64,000 nucleotides of DNA, taken from Melanocharis versteri (Eukaryota; Chordata; Aves; Passeriformes; Melanocharitidae). Numbering within the stretch: position 1 is the first letter of the stretch; the number at the start of each line of letters is the position of its first letter. Positions 29,593 to 42,500 of the stretch are shown here, piece by piece. The DNA lies in the NCBI GenBank assembly GCA_013397845.1, contig VZTG01006696.1, positions 935,921 to 999,920 of the forward strand. The letters are read 5' to 3'. The notes under the pieces are model-generated. The model had not been told where the DNA came from. It did not search any database and was given only the letters and a program-made list of their open reading frames with translations. The translations under genes were made by a program, and so were the position numbers.

Positions 29593-32500
29593 TAAAGATC
29601 ACAAACACCTGATATTTAAAGAAAAAGCAAAATCAAAAGCATAATTGTTTATTCCCTCCTGTTTATTATTATATTTATTGTGAAAGATGTAACCATGGTA
29701 ACTTAAACTCAGCGTAAGGCATCCACAAGGCAAAATGAGAAGTCATCATTTAATACAAGTGGAGTTTTTTTCAGGTACAGGTTTCATTTAAAGCTTAGAA
29801 AACTGGAGACAGCACACTTTGCAAATCAGCTTGGGTTTTTTCCTCTTGAAAATGGTGAACATGACTTCCTCGTGGGAAGCTGTAGGGTTGTTTCGCAACC
29901 CACGCAGCAGCAAAATTTTAATTGCCATTAGAGCTCCGAACTCTGTAGCAGCTGGGGCCTCCTGCAGGAGGAGGCTGGATCACAGCCTTTGCAGTGTGCC
30001 AGGGTGATGCTGGAGCATGCATTGGAACACAGGTCTAAAGCTGCTTCTTCAGTTGCTGAGTCCTCAGCACAGGCCCCTTCGTCACCTGCTTTTCTGGGGC
30101 AAGAGAGTCATTCACATATGACTCCAGGAGGACTCTCCAGTGCTTGCTGAGAACCTTCTCTTGCAGCTTTTTTATTCTAGAAACTGGGCTTCCTGCTTAG
30201 TATCTAAACTAAGGCTAGAGGTGCCTGTTGATGTGGGTGATTGTGCCTGTGTGAACTAACACGGTTAAACACGTTCTACAATTTGTTGGTGCTAAGGTAA
30301 AGTATCCCTTTTTCAACTAGTTGATGCCAGTCCTGGTTATCTCAATTAGGTAGTGCGTTTCCAAGAACCATTTTCCTTGTCTGAGGTTATTCTGTGTTTC
30401 AGGATGGTATTTGAAATTTTCTGCCACCTCACACAGAGTATGATAGGCCTAGGACAGCAACAGGCCAAGATTCATACAAGAAACTCAACCTTACTTTTCC
30501 AATCTTTTTGCTGACTCTGGTATTCTGCTGAGGAGGCAAGTGGGCTTCTTGATTTGCTAAGCAAGTCTGTCTTAGTCCAAAGTGCTTCCCTGCTAGTCAT
30601 CACCACCGTATGTTTTTTTTGGTTTTGCTGTGTTGTGTGTAAGATTTTGGTGGGACACTTCCGCAGAGTTTACAGAAACAGATGTTTTATTACCAAATGC
30701 TGTCATTCATAGCATCTGCTTACTATTTGCAGAAATTACAGTTAGTAATTGCATAAGCATTCATATGGCTTATATATATATTAAGATCTTTCTGAATCAC
30801 TGTCTGAAGATGGGAGAATAACTTCCCAGTTATTCTGTCTTCTCATGTTAAGATGCATTTACATGCCCATGTGCAAGTGAAAAAACACATCTATGCTCCT
30901 GGGTGCAGGTTGTTTTTTCTCTTATGGCCAGTTACAGTTTCTTTCTATACTTCTCCGTGTTGAGGCAGCTCCTGGGCATTTTCAGTCATTGGAGACAGAC
31001 CTGCAGTAGAAACTTGTTGGAGTTACTGTGTTTTCAAACTTTGATTATTCTGTTGGTTAGAAAAGCAAGTCTGCTGTTCATGACAGCCTGTCAGCTGCCA
31101 GCTCTTCTTCCTTCGTGCTGGTGTAATGCCATGTACCACAGTCATTTTTCATGTAGTATAGGATATGCAGTGATTAAAAAAAACCAAACCAAAGCACGAA
31201 GTCCAACCACCACCACATTTACATTTTAGTGTGTATCACTAGTTGCTCAAATTGCATCTGTTTTCATTGGGTTATTTTTAATCACTTTCCAAGTGAGGCC
31301 TATAAAGAATTCTCCATTGTCAGAGGCCTCCAGTCTGGGTCCTTGCTGCCACTGCAGGATGCCTGTGTGATACAGATACTGCCACCTGGGAGATGTTTCG
31401 AGACTTCCTGCACAGTTCAGGTATCAAAGAACTTCCTCACACATCTGTTAAAGGTTTTGCCTCTGTTCTTGCCTCCTTTCAAGTTCTTGATGCTGCCTTG
31501 TTACCTACCTCTGGAGTTTTGCTGCTGGGGATTGTAATTTTCCTCCCATAGGAATTAACGTGCATCTGACTGTAATACTTCTGTTACCATTGCAAATCAC
31601 CTCTGTAAACACAAGCAATCCTTTTATTTATTCTCCCCTATTTTGGGAATGTGGGCTCTTCCCATTGATAAATAAAAATAGTAATCTTCAACCCTGCTTA
31701 GTTCCTCTCTTAACACCCCAAATGATGAGCAATTACTTTTAACTTTTTATATTAAACATGCTCCATCTGTTGAATTTTTATATTGTTTTACTCATATGGT
31801 TTTCTTCTTTAATTGGATCATTTTCTTGTTACATCCCATCCATTTTGTATGGCTTAAAGCCAAAATAAAACTCCAACTATCTTAATCAAGTACCATCTAC
31901 CACTATGTTTAGCTCAAGTGCTTTCTTGTTTACCCCAGAATGTATTTCCTGAGGATGGAGATCTAAGGTCTAGGTCCAGTGTTATGTAGAACAAGGGTCG
32001 TAACAAGCAAATAGTTTTGCTTTGCTCTTTTGATTTACAGTTAAAATGTGGAACTGTCTTGTACACCTTTGTGACTCCATTGCAGAAATTGTCACAGTAC
32101 AGTTCTGGGAAACCATCCTGAGGAGAGTCAGGGGGGTCTTTCAGTAAATCAGAGGACACTTGTTACCTTATTCTGAGGAGAAAAATTTACTGAGCATGCA
32201 AATGATTAATTTTATCTGCTGTTTTCTTGTACCACATTGTACATAGGTACTTTGGGAAGTTTTCTGTTTCAAACTATGATACATCACTGGAAGTTGACCC
32301 GTTAGCCCCAGTTTCTACTGAGATGTTTCTGTGGAAAGAAGGCATATATCGTTTGGAAACAATGGGCTCAGTGCTGGTTTTAGGGCCTGCAGGAGTGAGT
32401 GTCAGGATCTGACCTCTGAGGAGACCAGGAGAGCTGCAAGCCATGACTGAGCCGATAAATCCCTTGTAAACCTCGAGGGAGTCACTTGAGGCCACGCTGC

Positions 32501-34050
32501 TTCCTGGGCTCGAGCACCTGGGCTGTGTACAGTAGGGAGTGCTGTGCCAGCCATGCTTGCAATCCCTTCCTCTTCCTTCTAGACATATTGAAGCAGATTA
32601 ATCTGTTTTATTGTCTTTCATGTTCAAGAACTCTAAGAAATACTGCAGTTTAGTAGCTGTTGTAATTTTAACCACTTATTTGTGTCTGGGGTAAATTATT
32701 GCAGGGCATGTTTAGGGTGTGAATTCTTCACAGCAGCCTGCCTGTAGAAAGCCTTCTGAGAGCCCTGCTGGTGCTATTCACTGTGAGAGAACAATGCTTT
32801 CTGTCCTTCAGGAGGCAGGTTCCCTTTCCTTTCCAGGGCTTGGCTGTGTCTCATTGCTGTGATAAGAATGCTTCTTAGTGTTTCTTTTTTCATAGCAGCT
32901 AAACTGAGTTGCTGGAGTGAGCTGAGGCCATCTGTCCTGATGCTGGAAAGGAAGAGTACAGCCTGCTGTCAGCTATCTTAAGCTGCTGGCAAATCAGTGG
33001 TGTGACGTGGGGGGCTTAGAAAGGAGTCTCTCGCTGAATTGCAGACCATGGTGATTAAACCAGTCTGCCCTACTTGGCGTACTGGTTCAAGACGTTGCTG
33101 TTTAGTGAGGAGCATCCCAGTAATACAGACATGGCTTTTCCTGCCTCTCTGACTGGGTTCTCCTCCCCTCTTTCACGTCAGTGGGTTTGAGTCCATAACA
33201 TACTGTTTGGAAAATTAGTTTCCTGCGTAGTCAACAGAAAAAGTCACGGAATCACTGAAATACTCTACTGAAACACTCTACTGAAACATGTTTCCTGTGC
33301 TAAAGGAACTGCAAAACCTGCCAGGAAGTGCTGTGTGATAGAAGTATGATTTGTAACGTTATTTATTGTAAGGAGTCACTAATTCTGCCGTGGCTGGACA
33401 GCAGAGTTAAGATGTTAATGCATTATTAGATCATTAGTACTAGTATACAAGCATAAATTTGTTCTTAATGCAAAGTATAAATCAAAAAAGCTATATCCTG
33501 ATACACTCACATAGTTTTGCTTTGAGAAAGAACAGAATGAACTCTAACCTTGCCTTTCCCCAGACACATAGGTTTGACATTTTTGAACTCCAACATTCAT
33601 CTCCCATATCTGAACACTGGCTGCTTTATGGCACTGTTTTTCTACCAGCAAGGTGTTTTTTCATTCTGACTGTGCTCTGGGATTTAGGGAATTAGAGGGG
33701 AGTAAGGCAGCTGTACCAGAAGCTTAGAAGCTCATTTCTGACCTGCTTTATTCTTATAGCTGTATCTGTGGCTATGTCTGGAGATGTTAATAGTGACATT
33801 ATCTGGAGCACAGCCATTGACCCAATCTTCCAGTCTTGCAAGAGGATCCAGGAAGACATCTGCACTCATGCAGAATTTTACAAATGTGGTTCAGGCTTTG
33901 TGCAAGTGCAGGGCCCATCTGTATGGGCTGCATCTATAGATTTTTATCAGGGGACCAGGCTGAGCATTATTTATTCTATCCATCGCTAAGTCAAAACACT
34001 GCAAAACACATGTATAAGAATACACAATGCCAGAAGAACTTTAACTACTG
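29593..34050. other. Intergenic DNA, nothing recognised
   Basis: I scanned both strands by eye. There are only short ORFs without family resemblance, AT-rich patches and no convincing repeat boundary. Confidence 0.5.
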
Positions 34051-34054
34051 TACT

Positions 34055-35625
34055 CTTGTCTCGGTTTTGGTTCTAGTTGAACACTAGTGTACTCACTAAA
34101 ATCATCTATCCAATTTCTGCTGTGAGATATGGATTAGGAGGAAGCAAAGCAGGCCCAAAACTTTAAAAAAAAAAGCATAAAGTTAACTTTATTAACAGAA
34201 CTAAAAGGAAAATAATAAGAATCAGAATAAACCTTCAAAACACTTTTCCTCCCCCCACTTTCCATCTTTCCTTTCCCACTGACAACGTAAAGAGACCAAA
34301 CTTAGACTTTTTAGTCAGTGCATCACTTCTAAAATAGTCTTTTTCTAGTTCACTCAGAGAAAGAAAAGTTCCTCTTGCCATGCCATGGAGACTTCTCCAC
34401 AAGAAACAGTTCTCTTGTAGATTTAATATCACAGCAAAGCAGCGCCCGGGTGGAAATCTGCTTGTACCGTGAAGGTCCCTCCCACATTTGGTAGTTTTCC
34501 CACAACTACCTCTGTGGGCCACTGACCCATGGGGTACACTTTTAAGGATGAGTTGTTCAGGAGCAAAGGTTCTCTTCATTATCTCTGAGATCATCTTCAT
34601 TTCTGAGGACAGAGGTCTCCCCCCCCCCCTTTTTTTCTAAGGGCAGGGGTCTTCTTCACCTTATCTCTCTCTCTGTTCAAGCTTCTCATTGGATCACAGT
34701 CACTTCAACATCTGCTGGCTTTAGCACAAGTGCCTTTGCTCGTGTCTGCAGTTTGAACGCTTCATCCCCCCATGTCTTTCATGAGTTACAGGGATAACAG
34801 TCCGATTGTTCATGTCTTCATCATGGCTTACAAAAGAATTTCAGTCCCGAGACATAGGACATCTTCTCATTCTCCCCCTTCTGGACTTCAGCTCTGCCCT
34901 CCTCACTGACCTTGGAGTCTCCATGTTGTTCTCCTCAAGTGTCTTCACCCTTCTCCCCGCTCTTATTCGCTGGAGGATTAGTATCTGTAGGTTTTATCTG
35001 AGCACGGAAAGAGTTAACATCTCTCTGGGCTCCGGCAGATGGTCAGGTGATCCGGTGCCGGGCGGCGGCGGGACAATCGAAGTGCAGGATTTCAGGCCGC
35101 GCTGGGGGGGCTGTGCCAAGATCTCAGGAGTCGGGCCAGAATGGTGGCGGCCACTATGGCTGCATGGGTGCTCCTCCGGCCCCTGCCGCGTTCAACTCCA
35201 GTCGCAGGGCTGCTTTCCGCACAGGCTGCAGACTTGCCCCCGATCTCAGCCGCATGATCTCCTGCGGCGCCGGTAGGACGGCTCAGCGGCTTGTGGCCCG
35301 AGTGGGGCCCATCTCGGCTCCGCCCGAAGCCGAGCGGAGCCGGCCCGGCCTCGCCGGGGTCCTGTGGAGCTGGCGGGCTCAATAGCAATAAGATTTTAAA
35401 AGTCCACGCCGCACTGGGGGCCGGCCGGGCCGGGCCGGGCCATCCCAGCTGAGCCGGGCTGCCCTGGCCGGGCCGGGCCCGGCCCTGCCGGACCGCGCGG
35501 GCTCCTCAGTTACCTGCTTGAAAGCCGGAAGTAAGAGAGAGCTTTGGGTGCCTTGCTTTGTTTTAAATATGGGATCTGGAGGCGTGTCCAACCCCCACCA
35601 TTGGTTCATGCTCAACCTAGGACAA
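34055..35625 (-). mobile_element. LTR-like retroelement (probable avian ERV LTR), minus orientation
   Basis: The stretch is compositionally unlike its surroundings and reads as one unit on the minus strand. A TATA-like TATTTAAAAC (complement of 35561-35570) comes first, then a very GC-rich part (35040-35520). An AG-rich middle follows, and then AATAAA (complement of 34188-34193), 'gttaactttatgc' and a T-run. Several phrases feel familiar from passerine LTRs, but I cannot name the family. Fixed TG...CA ends and a target duplication were not found, so the boundaries are approximate. The alternative is a minus-strand lncRNA with a CpG-island promoter. Confidence 0.5.
34619..34637. repeat. Poly-C / poly-T junction
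   Basis: Eleven C followed by about eight T lie inside the LTR-like element. It is a low-complexity, slippage-prone tract. Confidence 0.85.
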
Positions 35626-35921
35626 CTCTGCATACATATAGAGTAATTCACATTATTTTTTAGAAACATAGAGCAGATATTCACATTGTATGAGCTCTAC
35701 AAGTCTTCTACAGTGGAAGACAAATCCATGTAAAAAGAGATTGAATATACTGCAACAGAGGTACTCAGTCTTGGAGTCATGACTTTCTGATACCTTGTTC
35801 CAACTTAAATAGAGGGTGGAATCATCATTTCTTAGAGGCAAGGTAAGGTTTAGTTGGAAATGCTTCATATTTTAGTCTGTTGGATCTCTTTCTTTTATTG
35901 AAGACTTGCAGCAGTTCTTAC

Positions 35922-36503
35922 CCACAGAGGCAGGGTTTTCATAAAGAACGTGCAAGAGGAACTGATGTTGACGTTTGTAAGTCAGAGCAAGATTATGTGC
36001 TATCCAAAAATCCAGTACAAATAAAACTGATCAACCACAGGATGTTCCTATCCATGGCACTTTCTCCAAAGGCTCCACCAGTGTCAGTAAGTGCTGGGCT
36101 CTTCCCTAAGATGTACTGTGCAGGCAGCATGGCCACCAGGCAGGTCATCAGAATGTCACCAATGTCATTGCAGTTCAGGATGGATTCCAGCCTCTCTACC
36201 CTTTCTCTCCAGTTGCGGTAAGGCTTTAAGAGACACTCATGATCTAAAGAAATTATTTTTTCCCTCACAGGAACACAACAAGCCCCTGTCAAAACAATCA
36301 GTTGTTTATTCTGATGAATGTATGTAATTATTAAAAACAGAACAACCTCTTGGAGAAATGGAGCTTCCATCAAAATTCTTCCATTACCGTGTTTGGAAAT
36401 GAAAAGGAGTTGGGGTAGAGAATTCTTTGTTTTCTTTTTCTTTGGAAGCATCCTTATTTGGCATCTGTAAAGCATTTACATTCTCTGGTTCTGGATCAAA
36501 GTC
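35922..36503 (-). pseudogene. Unidentified coding-like segment, frameshifted (possible pseudogene)
   Basis: Two pieces on the minus strand read like protein. Piece A (36503 to 36388) contains DFDPEPENVNALQMPNKDAS and ends at a possible donor GTAATG. Piece B (36263 to 35922) begins after an acceptor-like 'gttgtgttcctgtgag' in matching phase. It reads KPYRNWRERVERLESI then LNCNDIGDILMTCLVAMLPA. Near 36000 the frame meets TAA, but the next frame continues as HNLALTYKRQHQFLLHVLYE to a GTAAGA donor-like site. A one-base frameshift would explain this. I do not recognise the family. It may be a decayed gene, a retrocopy or a chance reading. Confidence 0.25.
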
Positions 36504-39500
36504 CTTTCATGGCTCATGTTACTTATTTCCTTCTTTTACTGAAGCACAGAAAGAAAAATGGATTTTTTCCTGCCTCAGGCTTACAGTATAAACCATTGTG
36601 AAAAGTCAAATCCTAGTTTTTAGAGAGGAAGTAGTGAGCATAAGAAATAAAACATCTCAAAATGTATAATCTGAAGAACCACCATCACCCACTTCAGAAT
36701 GAACAGTCTGTAAATGCAAGTCCCTATAGCAGTTACAAAGCATGTAAGGTAAAATTTAGTAAAACTAAACTAAGTTAACTGTGCTGCTGGATTGCTTTCA
36801 TTCCTCATGTCCCAAAGGTTTGTGCTCTTCAGGGGACCTTTGTCCTCCTCAGCCTGTGTAGCTGCTAATACAGTTGGCCAAGTATTGGGATACAAACTGC
36901 AGTTGGACCAGGCACTAGAAAGATTAGAAGCATAACACTATTTCCTTCATTTGCATGAGTAGCAGGATGAAATTTGGAGTTGGCAGAAGTATTTTCTGAT
37001 AGAGGAATAAGAAACCACTGTGAATCAGCTATGGCAGATTATCTTGTTTTAAACTTGCAGGAGAGTGTAGATAGTTTTGTTTCTGAATGCAAAACAAACT
37101 TTTTCGAAGCCTGCCCCACCCATTGGTTCTGTGCCCCAAAGAGCTTGGTGTTTCTGCTTATTTTCAGAGCTGTGCTGCCTGTTTGCTGGCTTTCTGCCTT
37201 TTGTACACACATGGAGCTGAGCCCCATCACCCCCTTCAGCTTGCAGACAAGCTTCTAGGCTGTGGCCTGTGACCTTGAATATTAGCTCCCTCCTGTTTCC
37301 AAGTATTGCTACAGAAGAAGTGTATGTCATGGCTGGGTTTGATTTATCCTTAGGAAGAATTTGGATGTATATCAGTTTTAGCATGGCTTGTGACGATGCA
37401 ATTAGCTTGAGGTAAGCCAATACCATAGTATATGTACCCTTTGTTCTCCTGAAAACACATCATAACTTCTCATCTATATTAAAATAATGTTCAGATATTT
37501 AAATTGGTTTCCTTCACACACCTTCATTCTGTGAGCTTCTAGTCTAGCTTTTCCTTGCTGTAAGGGAATGTGCTGTAGTGCAAAGCATGTTTTATATCTA
37601 ACCATAAAGCAACATGGGCTACAGGCTGTTGGGCTGATTTGTTTCTATTAGCTTGCTTCCAACAGATCTGAACTTATTCCAGAGTTCCAGCATTCCTCCA
37701 AAAATAACGTTACTGATACCCTCTGTCACACTGTTCTCCCTACAGAGCTCTGAGCCACGTAACTTCTCTAATGCAAGGGAAAAAAACCCTCCTTTTGGAT
37801 TATGAGCTAAACCCTAACATCAGAGAGAAACACAAACTACCACAAACAGTGCTGCTCCCTCCTTGGTGGCAACTGCATATTGATCACTGTGTGCTTCCAC
37901 ACCCCTTCTAATTAAATACAACTTCAGGAATGGCTTTTCATTCTTTGTCTGACATGGGAATTTAAATCTTTTGCTTGCTTTTGGGCCCTGTTATAAATAT
38001 AGTTGAGTTTGGGGAAAGAATTTGCTGTCAGAACATTCCCAAATCTTATCTGGGTCTTAAGAACTGGTGTTGGATTCTTCCTGCTCAGGCATAGGCTCTT
38101 TCTTCCTCTCTGCACACTGAGAAGGGATGAATATGGATTCCCAATTTTGCTTGTGTAATGTTCTTCACTTTCAAGACTGCAGCCTTGGACAACCGACCCA
38201 GTGGTTTCTTTCCAAAATTATTCTGTTCCAGCTGATGGATTTCAACACTGCTGGCATGCATCCATTGGTGTCCCATCTAGTATTAGTACCCTAGTACTAG
38301 ACAGAAATGAAGATTATGCAGGTACTGTGAAGTGAAAAGACCAAGGACGTGAAATCTTCCTATATTAAAACAATGATGATTTCCTGGTGCAACTGAGATA
38401 AAAAATTGATATTTTATATTAGTGCGACAGTTCAATAAATTTATTCTTGAGGATGCAAGTGAAAAAGAAACTTCAGAACAAGGATTTATAAGTGACTAAT
38501 TGCTATAACCTATATAGTAAAGTGACGCGTAAAGAGGAGTTGGTGTAGTGTCCGTTTGAACTCCCAGTTATATCTTTCTAGTGAGTGTGACCAATTAGAT
38601 GAATACAACTTACACAATTACCTGATGTTTCACTCAGAGGGGTACAGGGGATGTTTCAGTGTAAAAGGAATCCTACCCCCTGGAGACCATTTGCTGAATT
38701 CTTTAAAGGTCAGGCATACTTCAAAATGTAAGTCAGTGGAAAATGAGGATTTAGATTAAACAAGAATACTTCAATGCTGGTGAATTGCTTCAGACCACAA
38801 GCACTGGAAGATACTGCTTTTAAAGTCCAAAAATTGTTGCCCTGAGTTGGACCGGGGTACTGTGGCTAGGATTGGAATACTTTAAACTCATATGTACTTA
38901 CGCTATGCATAAGGAGGCCCTAAACATACTTTTTTATGTCTTCTGTTTTCTCTTCATGTTTCCCCTAAAAGATTAATGACATAGAAGATTAAAGATATTT
39001 TATATACCCATAAATGGAATAGGGCTGAGAACAGAAAATTTAAATACTGAACTTTCCTCTTGCTAATCTGGTTTTGCTCATCCTTCTTTTTTCCTCATTT
39101 CTTTTTCCTCTTTTTTTTTTCACTAGTACTTCAGTATGAGTTGGTCTAGAGTGTCTGTTGTGGTGGAGTCCAGACTCCACAGCCAAGCCTGCAGCTCCAT
39201 AGTGTGGTGAAGTGTCTAATGTGCTGGGGTTTTTTGTTGGTTTTATTTTTATGTTTTTGGGTTTTTTCTGTTGGAAAGCTTCAAGCAGAATCAGACAACT
39301 TGGTGTTTTCCAGGGAAGAAGAACAGGAGATAAAAGTAAAAACCCCAAACAGCAAAGTAACACAGATCTCTCTGGCCCTTTTTACGTGATACAAGGCAGT
39401 AGAGTTACCTGGTTTCTAGACTGAGCGCGAGATTGTGACAAATTGCTGAAAATTTTGTTGCAGTCTCTCATCAGGAGTGGTAAGGTGGGTATGTATATTC

Positions 39501-42500
39501 ACAGGCAGGCCACTAACATGTTGCTTTAAGAACTGAAGTGAGACTAATGCTTTCTGCTGTCAGTGAAATCTTTCTCTTTTGCAGAGATACATTTCCAGAC
39601 TGCTGTAACCAGAAAGGAGTTGACCCAGTTTAGCCTATCTAGTTGTCATCTGCCTTATTTCCTCCTCTGTTTTCAATATCTAGTACTAGTTACATGGACA
39701 CCTGCAAGAGAGGTGCTAGCTCAGACCAACTGTAAGGACACCTAATGTATGAGGGAGTGTTTATTCCTTTTTGGTTAATACAGCAGAAGGCTGTAATAAT
39801 TGTAATTCCAGCTTTAAATTCACAGCTTCTTATTGTATCATATGTCTAAGCCTTGCTGTGCATTAACTACATGGCTGCAGAAGTATAATCAAGCAGTATT
39901 TGAAATGAGAGCAGGCCTGTGTCATCATAACTGGAGGTGCTTCCAAGGTCTCCTCTTTGCCCCTCTCTGCCCTTATCAGTGGATTGATTCACTCCACACT
40001 GTCCCCACCTTATTCCCCCTGTCCCATGTAAACATTAAACAAGTAGATCTAGGAGGAAAAATAACTTAATGAGATAAAAAGAATCACCCTTGGGAAAAAA
40101 TAATAGAATAAATTCCACTTTTTGAAAAAGAATCTTACTAAAGCAGAAGGAAGAAGAGTTTGAGAGGGCAATGACAGGCAACTTGAAACATCTGAGATGA
40201 CCACCCCCTTCCCACCCCACAGTTATCCTGTGTGCTGGAGCAGTGCAGGAGGGGAGATGGTGACAGCAGTAATTAGTCACTGTCTCTGGTGTTCTGCTTG
40301 CCAGTCTCCTGCCGTGGCCAGTCTGCCCTTCCGTTGCAAATTCACACAGCTCTGTATGTTTGTGCTTGTTTCCCCCTCTGCAGACACTCATAATGATGCT
40401 TATACATCACTCTAATCTGACTCCCACTGGTCTGTTAGGGGGAAGAATGTACAGCAAGATGTTCACATGCTGCTGTTAGAGGATAGGCAACAGGTTGAGA
40501 CCAGAGGCATGCCAGGTACCTGGCATTATTAGAAATGGTTAGAGATAACAAATATGTCTTCTGGTATCAGTTCTGTCCTTCATCCGTGCTCAACAGTGGC
40601 AAACAAACACTGCTGAGGAATATGCTGGCTGGATGTACTTAGTTTTGTTCATGAGGTAGGAGCCAAACATATGTCTAGGAACAATTGCACCCTCCATCTG
40701 TGAGTGATCATCGTGCTTAAATACAGCAGCAGACCTGACTTTGGAGTGAAAAACAGAGCAGAACCATTCCCCTGCCTCTGCTGCTCAACTGTGCAGGCAG
40801 AGCAGCAGCAGGGAGGAGGGTGGCAGTGCAGACTTTTGGCTGCCTTAAAGTGGCCACATCCTGTTAGGCTGCAGAAACGTCAGACTAATGCAGAGATCTG
40901 TCTGTTTGAGATGCAGGAGGGTTTGTAGGGATTCAGCAGATAATTTGCAGACATGTTTGTATTGCTGAAGGAGGAACGGGGTGCGGGGAGAACTCCTGAA
41001 CTTGTTCTCTTGTGTAGGCTGTTCACCCATTTCCCACCCATGTCCCAGCTCATTACAGCATGTAAATACGGTAACATGGATTTATTTCAACGAGATTGCT
41101 TTCTTCCTGATACCACATTGGAAGTGCATAACTCGACTCTGAGTCTGTGGTGGCAGGGTAATGCTCAGAGCAGTAGCCCGTGGCCTTTGCCTTAAATCCT
41201 TCCCCAGCCATGTCAGAGGGTGCTCCTCACAAGGTGGGAGAATTTCCTTGTACAGGCAGCAAGCCAAGCAGCACGAGGAGCAAGCACCATGCAGGAACAC
41301 TGTGGCATGAGAGAGAATTAATGGTGAGTCTCTCAAGTCCTAAGCCAATACCCAAATGAAGACTTGCACTATTACCCCATATGAAAATGACACGTGAGAT
41401 CTTAATCAAAGGCTAATTGTTAATGATGATGGCGAAGTTCTGTTGAATTCACGTGCTTAGATCTAAGTGTGTCTGGGAGTTTTGTTGAGCCGAAATGGGT
41501 ATAATAAGGCTAAGAGGCCTTCCTGACACAAAATCTAAGTGAGGAAGTGTCTGCTGACAGCAAATGGCTAAACAATCCAGTTTAGGTGGAACTGGAGGAA
41601 CTTTGGTTTTTCTGGGGACAAAATGAAAAGGTTAGAAGAAAAGAACAGATGTCTGTGATACTGGGCCAGTACACTACAGAGCCTAATTTCTTGTGGCCAG
41701 AAGATCAAGAAATCTAAGTGTGGGCAACTGCAAAATATTTGGGGCAGTTCTGTTCTTCCTTTCTGTTGGACAGAAATTGCTGAAGTGCTAAAGCTCAATC
41801 TTTCATGTTCCTATTTTGCTTTTTAAAATATGTAATAGGGGGTTGTGTTCAACTCGATGCACAGAACCCTCTTAGGATTGGGTCAGCAAGGAACAAATGC
41901 ACCAGCTGTCCTCAGAGGGTTTCTTTCCACTTCCCTGTCAGAGACCCAGTGTAGCCTTAGGGCTTTTTCCTTTCCAAATATAGGTTTAATCCAGATGACA
42001 ATATCTGGCAAGCTCAAGTGTATTCTCATGAAGGAAGCTGCACACCTGTTTTGATGGTACTTGTTAATGTCTCAATATGGAAAGCCGGCATTAGTGCTAC
42101 AGGTTTGAGAGTTGCAGGTATGACCATTATTTGAAAAATTAGCTCATGGCTTTGTGACTCTTCTTCAAAAAAAAGGGCAGCTGAGCATATGGCATCATTT
42201 CACATGAAAATGTGTCATGGAATTACTGTTGTATATCAGCCCGGGCTAAGAAGTTGTTGAATAAAATAGCTCAGAAAAGCTTTTGTTGATTGTGCATGAC
42301 TGGAACGTAGTTGTTTGTGCTATTTTGTGAACAGGAGAGGAGGACACTGTACTTCGAGAGAAATCTTGGACTCCTTTACTCTGTGGGAAATGCCTGTAAC
42401 ACTGTGACTACTCTTGGCAGTTCATGCAAATGACACTTTAATTGGAAAGTGTAAATAAAATTGTAAGGACCTCTGTAAACTGAGAGCTGTCCGGTTAATA

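Noticed and set aside
34806..35276. A 156-codon + strand frame near the GC-rich block
   Set aside because: It lies inside the LTR-like element, opposite to its apparent direction, and has no recognisable domain.
38085..38759. Mildly protein-like frames on both strands (minus 38085-38276, plus 38556-38759)
   Set aside because: They occur on opposite strands close together and lack splice signals and motifs, so chance is more likely. They also warn that my reading at 36 kb may be chance.
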